A DNA stretch of 64,000 bases from Dyella sp. C9 (lineage in GTDB: Bacteria; Pseudomonadota; Gammaproteobacteria; Xanthomonadales; Rhodanobacteraceae). A model generated the notes under the pieces. That model was not told where the DNA came from. It was given only the letters and a program-made list of their open reading frames with translations, and made no database searches. Positions within the stretch are counted from its first letter, which is position 1, and the number at the start of each line of letters is the position of its first letter. This document shows positions 59,545-64,000 of the stretch, piece after piece. The position numbers and the translations under genes are program-made. Location of the stretch: the NCBI RefSeq assembly GCF_003332825.1, contig NZ_QIRF01000017.1:29431-93430 (forward strand). Reading direction: 5' to 3'.

Positions 59545-60839
59545 GTGGGTCCATCGTCAATCTCGAAGGCCTGGGCAAGAGTTACCGCTCCTACCGCTCG
59601 CAGTGGAATCGTTTTGCCGGTTGGTTCGGCAAGAAGGGTGGCTTTGCCGATCACTGGATCCTGCGCAACGTCAACCTCACGGTGCGCGCGGGCGAGTCGA
59701 TCGGAATCCTCGGTCGCAACGGTGCCGGCAAAAGCACCTTGCTGAAGATGATTGCCGGCACGCTGGAGCCAAGCTGCGGAACGCTGCAGGTCAACGGGCG
59801 TGTCACGGCCATCCTTGAGCTGGGTATGGGCTTCAACCTGGAATTCACCGCACGCGAGAACGTGATGCACGCATGCGGCCTCATGGGCTATGCCCGCGAG
59901 GACATTCTCGCCGCGATGCCCGGCATCGAGGAATTCGCCGGCATCGACGAATACTTTGACCAGCCGATGCGTGCGTATTCCAGTGGCATGCAGATGCGCG
60001 TGGCTTTTGCCGCCGCGACGGCGTTTCGGCCGGACCTGCTGATCATTGACGAAGCCATGTCAGTGGGCGACCTGTCCTTCCAGGCGAAATGCTTCAAGCG
60101 CATCGGAGAGCTGAAGGAAACCGGTACCACGCTGCTCTACGTGTCGCATGCCGTGACCGACGTGACCAAGCATTGCCAGCGCTGCATCTACATCCGGGAC
60201 CACACCATTTACATGGATGGTCCCTCGCGCGACGTGGGCAACGCGTATCTGGATGACCTGTTCGGAAGCAGCAGCGACAAGGCGGCCAAAGTCGATGGCG
60301 CGAGCACGGCAGCCGCTGGCGAGTTCGATCCGGACGTGGAGGAGCGTTTCCACACGCGGCCGTTCTATCGTGCGGAGGAATATCGCTGGGGTGACAGCGG
60401 TGCCCGCATCATCGACTACCGGCTGGTCAGCGACGGCCAGGAATTTCCGCCGCTGCTGCAGTCGGGGCAGACCTGCAGGCTGAGCTACCGCGTGCTGTTC
60501 GAGCGCGAGGTCGCACGGCCTGTCTTCGGCTTGCTGATCAAGTCGCATGACGGCGTGTTCCTCTACGGCACCAACTCGCACCTGAGCGAGTCCGACGAGG
60601 CCAAGGGCGTGTATCCGGCGGGTTCGTCGGTGGTGGCCAACTTCGAGTTCCCTTGGCATTTCAACGCCGGTGCCTATCTGATTTCCGTGGGCGTGTCCGA
60701 AGAGCGTGGCGAGGGAGATCTGCTTCCGCTGGATCGCCGCTACGATGCCATCATGGTGACCACTGATAATCCACGGAGGGGTTCGGGCATCATCGATCTG
60801 GGTGCACGCTTCTCGTCGTCCGGCCAGGGAGGCGCCTGA
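59541..60839 (+). CDS. wzt: ABC-type O-antigen exporter, ATPase (Wzt) with C-terminal binding domain
   Basis: 432 aa. ATPase domain (1-245): Walker A GRNGAGKST (58-66), signature YSSGMQMRVAFA, Walker B LLIIDEAMSVGD and H-loop YVSHAVTD. The extra C-terminal domain (about 270-432) is beta-rich (CRLSYRVLFEREVARPVFGLLIKSHDGVFLYGTNSHL), matching the Wzt carbohydrate-binding domain that recognises the modified non-reducing end of the O-chain. Such a domain predicts that the chain carries a terminal cap, consistent with the next gene. Confidence 0.93.
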   Translation: MSGSIVNLEGLGKSYRSYRSQWNRFAGWFGKKGGFADHWILRNVNLTVRAGESIGILGRNGAGKSTLLKMIAGTLEPSCGTLQVNGRVTAILELGMGFNLEFTARENVMHACGLMGYAREDILAAMPGIEEFAGIDEYFDQPMRAYSSGMQMRVAFAAATAFRPDLLIIDEAMSVGDLSFQAKCFKRIGELKETGTTLLYVSHAVTDVTKHCQRCIYIRDHTIYMDGPSRDVGNAYLDDLFGSSSDKAAKVDGASTAAAGEFDPDVEERFHTRPFYRAEEYRWGDSGARIIDYRLVSDGQEFPPLLQSGQTCRLSYRVLFEREVARPVFGLLIKSHDGVFLYGTNSHLSESDEAKGVYPAGSSVVANFEFPWHFNAGAYLISVGVSEERGEGDLLPLDRRYDAIMVTTDNPRRGSGIIDLGARFSSSGQGGA

Positions 60840-63016
60840 TGAATGCATTGAACGACAAGGTGGCCGCGCTGCCGGAGATTTACCAGCCGATCTACGGCCA
60901 CCCGGAGCTGGCGCAGCATGTGTCGCGTGGCTGTGAGGATCGCCTGCACTATCTCAACGCGCTGCATGACGCGCTGTGCGCACAGTTGCAGCGGCCCGTG
61001 CGCGTGCTTGATCTCGGTTGCGCGCAAGGTTACATCAGCCTCTCGCTGGCTGCGCGGGGTGCGACAGTGGTCGGGGTGGACTTCCTCGCAGCCAACGTCG
61101 AGGTGTGCTCTGCGCTGGCGGCGGAGCATCCCGGATGGTCGGTTCGTTTCGAGCACGCCCGGCTTGAGGATTTCATCGGCCAGCTGGAGGAAGATAGTTT
61201 CGACCTGGTATTCGGGTTGAGCGTGTTCCATCACGTAGTGCACGAACATGGATTGCCGCGCGTCCAGCAGTGGTTGGATCGGCTCGCGGCCTGCGCGACG
61301 CTGGGCGTCTTCGAGCTGGCGCAGTCGGGTGAGCCGTTGTATTGGGCGCCTTCGCAGCCGAAGGACTCGCGGGACCTGCTGCGGGGCTTCTCCTTCGTGC
61401 ACGAGATTGCACGCTTCCCGACGCACCTGTCGGATATCCAGCGGCCGCTGTACGTGGCCAGCAACCACTACTGGTACTTGGGCGGCAACCTCCAGGCCTT
61501 CGGTCGCTGCGATGCGGATCCCCACGCCCTGGCACGCGGCACGCACCAGCTCACCCGCCGATATTTCTTCGGCGGCGGCAAAATGGCGAAGTTGCTTCGC
61601 TTCGATGGCCCGCGCGGCGACTACAACCGCACGGAATGGCAGAGAGAGATCGATGCGCTCGGTGACCCGCCGCCGGAGCTCGCCGGCATCTGGCCGTCGC
61701 TGGAATCGGTGGGCGAGAGCGGCGACGAGGGCTGGTTGGTACGCGGTACCGTCGAAGGCGACCTCCTGCTGGATGTCATCACCCAGCGCGGCGAATACGA
61801 TGCGCACCGTGTTGTCGGCGATGTCCTGGCGCAATTGGCTGCGCTGGAGCGCCATGGCTGCCAACACCACGACGTGCGCGTCTGGAACACCTTGCTGCTG
61901 GCCGACGGTTCGGCGCAATTGATCGATTATGGTGCGATCAGTCGCGAGCCGACGCTGGACAATTGGCCGGACGACCTTTTCCTCACGTTCTTTATTTTCG
62001 TCCACGAGGTGGTCTCGCATAGGGTGACTGCGACGGCACCGTACGTCGTGCCGCTGTTCATCAGTCCGTTCAACCTGCCCGAGCCCTACGCCAGCTGGCT
62101 GGGAGCTTTGTGGGCCAGCCCCCGCAGCGAGTGGTCGTTTCGCGCGCTGTCCGACAGCTACGCCCAGCTGAGTGTGGCCGCGGAGGCGGGCGCCAACACG
62201 TTCACCGCCCATGAATTGTGGATGGGTGCAATTGAGAGGCACGTCAGTGCCCTGGGCCAGCAGGTCCGCGACCAACAGTTTCATGTCAGCCAATGGCGAC
62301 AGGAGTGGCCACAGCTGACCGACAAGCTGGCACTTCTGGACGCGAACCTGGGTGGCTTGGTCAGTCGCCACGAAGCGCTGGATGGTGCTGTGGCATCGTT
62401 GAACAAGAGCGCCGACGTGGCGCTGAATTCGCTGCGCACTGACCTGGCCCATCTCACCGGGCGGCACGACGTGCTGGATTCCACGGTGGCCTGGTTGAAT
62501 AGCCGGTGGAACACCGATTTCGGCGCCACTCGCCGGAAGGCGGATGCCGAACTGGAACGACTGTCGGGCGAAGTGCTCGGGTTGCGCCACAGTCTGGAAC
62601 AAGCCACCGCTGAGTTTGGCAGGCAGCAGGAGCGCTGGTTGGTGCACGAGCAGGAACGCCTGCGCGCGCTCCAGGAGCTGGAGGTGCTGCGCAACAGCCT
62701 GTCTTTCCGTATCACCAAACCGTTGAGGTATATGGCAAACATTCTACGAAAGGGGCGCTCTGCATTAGCGAAGGTAGTGCGGCCGGTTTGGCACAAGATG
62801 GTTTTGCATGCCTGGGGGCGCCGTATCGCTGCGGTTATCTGTGCTCCCTTCCCCACGTTGAAAGCGCGCCTGCATGAATCCATTACCGCGCACGCCCGCT
62901 CGAGCGGGGATGTGCCGGCTCCGGTCCAGAACAAGGAATTGTCTGCGGGCTCGCAATGGATTCACGACCAACTTCAGCATGGCCTGAAGGGGCGGAAGTC
63001 GGACAAGGGAGACTGA
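60839..63016 (+). CDS. WbdD-like O-antigen chain terminator: methyltransferase, kinase and coiled coil
   Basis: 725 aa. Residues 1-200 are a SAM methyltransferase (VLDLGCAQGYISLSLAARGA at 56-75, FDLVFGLSVFHHVVHE). About 235-440 is a kinase-like domain with catalytic loop HHDVRVWNTLLL (343-354; Asp345, Asn350) and a DYG Mg motif (363-365). About 470-620 is a helical/coiled-coil region with DUF-like LAHLTGRHDVLDSTVAWLN repeats, then the NSLSFRITKPLRYM motif and a basic amphipathic C-terminus. In E. coli O8/O9a, WbdD phosphorylates/methylates the chain end and its coiled coil acts as a molecular ruler. Architecture matches; the cap chemistry here is inferred. Confidence 0.85.
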   Translation: MNALNDKVAALPEIYQPIYGHPELAQHVSRGCEDRLHYLNALHDALCAQLQRPVRVLDLGCAQGYISLSLAARGATVVGVDFLAANVEVCSALAAEHPGWSVRFEHARLEDFIGQLEEDSFDLVFGLSVFHHVVHEHGLPRVQQWLDRLAACATLGVFELAQSGEPLYWAPSQPKDSRDLLRGFSFVHEIARFPTHLSDIQRPLYVASNHYWYLGGNLQAFGRCDADPHALARGTHQLTRRYFFGGGKMAKLLRFDGPRGDYNRTEWQREIDALGDPPPELAGIWPSLESVGESGDEGWLVRGTVEGDLLLDVITQRGEYDAHRVVGDVLAQLAALERHGCQHHDVRVWNTLLLADGSAQLIDYGAISREPTLDNWPDDLFLTFFIFVHEVVSHRVTATAPYVVPLFISPFNLPEPYASWLGALWASPRSEWSFRALSDSYAQLSVAAEAGANTFTAHELWMGAIERHVSALGQQVRDQQFHVSQWRQEWPQLTDKLALLDANLGGLVSRHEALDGAVASLNKSADVALNSLRTDLAHLTGRHDVLDSTVAWLNSRWNTDFGATRRKADAELERLSGEVLGLRHSLEQATAEFGRQQERWLVHEQERLRALQELEVLRNSLSFRITKPLRYMANILRKGRSALAKVVRPVWHKMVLHAWGRRIAAVICAPFPTLKARLHESITAHARSSGDVPAPVQNKELSAGSQWIHDQLQHGLKGRKSDKGD

Positions 63017-63018
63017 CG

Positions 63019-64000
63019 TTGCGCTTGGTCATCGATCTTCAGGCGTACCAGTCCCCGGAAAGCAGGCACAGGGGCATAGGTCGCTTTTCGCTCGCACTGA
63101 GTCGCGCCATGGTGCGCACGTCAGGTCAGCACGAGTGCGTGCTCGCACTCAACAGCGCCTTGCCCGACTCGATCGGGCCGGTACGCTCGGCCTTTGACGG
63201 GCTGCTGCCCCCGGAACGCATTCGCTGCTGGGCCTCTACGTCACCGGTTGCTGAGGATCCGTGTGGCGGCCCGCAACGCAGTCTGCTGGCCGGCGAGCTG
63301 CTGCGCCAGGCGATGCGCGAATATCGTCCTGATTTCGTGCACATCGGTTCGTTGTTTGAGGGTCTTGGCAGTGACGTGGTGGGCGTGGTCGGTACGCGAA
63401 GCGAAGGCTTGCCTACGGCGGTGACCCTGCACGACCTGATCCCGCTGGTGCATGCGGACGCCTACCTCACCAAGCCGGAGGTTCGCGAGTGGTACATGCG
63501 CAAGATTGCGCAGATCAAGCGGGCCGAGTTGCTGTTCGCGAATTCCGCCTTTACCAGGATGGAAGGCATAGAGCTTCTCGATTTTGCACCGGACCGCATC
63601 ATCAACATCCGTGCGGCATGTGATTCAAATTTCCGTCCGCTGCGGATGGACGAATTGGAGCGCCGGCGGTTGCATCACCGCTTTGGCATCGATCGCCCCT
63701 ATGTCATGTACGCGGGCGGGTTTGATCCGCGCAAGAACATTACCCACCTCATTCGCGCCTATGCGGCGCTGCCCACCGAGTTGCTGGCGACACACCAGTT
63801 GCTGATCGTAGGCGCGCTGCCGCCGCCGGAACAGCGCGAGCAGTTCGAAGCGTTGCGCAAGGAGGTTGGGCTGAGCGAGAGCCAGTGCTTCTTCAGCGGC
63901 TACGTATCGGATGAGGACCTGGTCGCGCTCTACAGCGATTGCCGTCTCTACGCCTTCCCGTCGCTGCAGGAGGGCTTTGGTCTGCCTGCGCTGGAAGCGA
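63019..64000 (+). CDS. GT4-family glycosyltransferase (cut by window end)
   Basis: Open frame from a TTG at 63019 (RLVIDLQAYQSPESRHRGIGRFS) through the window end, 327 codons visible. Signatures: an N-terminal GIGRFS with acceptor-domain Rossmann start, ANSAFTRMEGIELL, the donor-domain YVMYAGGFDPRKNITHLIRAY and FPSLQEGFGLPALEA (EX7E). Resembles the mannosyltransferases WbdB/WbdC and related O-antigen polymerising enzymes. Immediately follows the WbdD-like gene (2-nt gap), so belongs to the same operon. The TTG start is used because no ATG/GTG gives the family N-terminus; the next genes are outside the window. Confidence 0.85.
   Translation, partial: MRLVIDLQAYQSPESRHRGIGRFSLALSRAMVRTSGQHECVLALNSALPDSIGPVRSAFDGLLPPERIRCWASTSPVAEDPCGGPQRSLLAGELLRQAMREYRPDFVHIGSLFEGLGSDVVGVVGTRSEGLPTAVTLHDLIPLVHADAYLTKPEVREWYMRKIAQIKRAELLFANSAFTRMEGIELLDFAPDRIINIRAACDSNFRPLRMDELERRRLHHRFGIDRPYVMYAGGFDPRKNITHLIRAYAALPTELLATHQLLIVGALPPPEQREQFEALRKEVGLSESQCFFSGYVSDEDLVALYSDCRLYAFPSLQEGFGLPALEA

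Noticed and set aside
60740..62647. Minus-strand open frame opposite the WbdD-like gene
   Set aside because: No domain and typical antisense composition; the plus-strand protein has methyltransferase and kinase motifs.

Overview
The window is a dense, high-GC gammaproteobacterial chromosome segment. Gene content and protein style point to the Xanthomonadales, most likely Rhodanobacteraceae (Dyella, Luteibacter or Rhodanobacter). The reasons are class I fructose-bisphosphate aldolase next to pyk and gap, a fused ManC/XanB, a branched-chain keto-acid dehydrogenase, tandem POT transporters, several xanthomonad-type REP palindromes, and a metB-bordered O-antigen locus. The placement is inferred from family style, not from a marker-gene comparison.

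Layout. 0-12 kb is housekeeping: a PhoQ-like kinase tail, an MtfA-type peptidase, birA-coaX-SPOR protein, tRNA-Thr, rhodanese, arginase, trpS with an unusual C-terminal domain, a SulP carrier, a VOC protein and a globin. 12-16 kb holds a three-gene leftward 2-oxo acid dehydrogenase operon (E1alpha, E1beta, E2), followed by kynA and two tandem POT peptide transporters. 20.5-25 kb holds a MarR regulator facing hpd, hmgA and a fumarylacetoacetase (tyrosine/homogentisate catabolism). A 437-bp DUF559 gene cassette bounded by 39-bp inverted repeats sits between hpd and hmgA. maiA, the missing step, lies 20 kb away.

25-33.4 kb looks like a low-oxygen gene block: hemN, fabA-fabB, a small Cys-motif protein, a large PLP decarboxylase with a TyrA-like dehydrogenase, tpx and azurin. 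FNR/Anr-type boxes (TGAT-N4-ATCA) precede hemN, fabA and azurin, and a degenerate one precedes the decarboxylase.

33.4-44.7 kb is central carbon metabolism (gapA, pyk, fda, tkt, pgk, a HAD phosphatase) mixed with OsmC, an S1/P1 nuclease, a TonB-like secreted protein and an outer-membrane barrel. 44.7-50.4 kb holds maiA plus a short 2OG-oxygenase-like gene, pilU, a DUF4398 lipoprotein pair, a DUF465 protein and cystathionine beta-synthase.

50.5-64 kb is cell-surface sugar biology. glmS faces an overlapping rfbBACD-manC operon (dTDP-L-rhamnose and GDP-mannose supply). Then come cystathionine gamma-synthase/lyase and an ABC-type O-antigen export set (wzm, wzt with a C-terminal binding domain, a WbdD-like methyltransferase-kinase-coiled-coil chain terminator) and a GT4 glycosyltransferase cut by the window end.

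The most noteworthy structures are the inverted-repeat DUF559 cassette inside the homogentisate operon, the FNR-box gene block at 25-33 kb, the DUF1508-like domain fused to TrpS, and the WbdD-type chain-termination module at the metB border. At least three families of short palindromic repeats are present. No CRISPR array, IS transposase, prophage or rRNA was seen.
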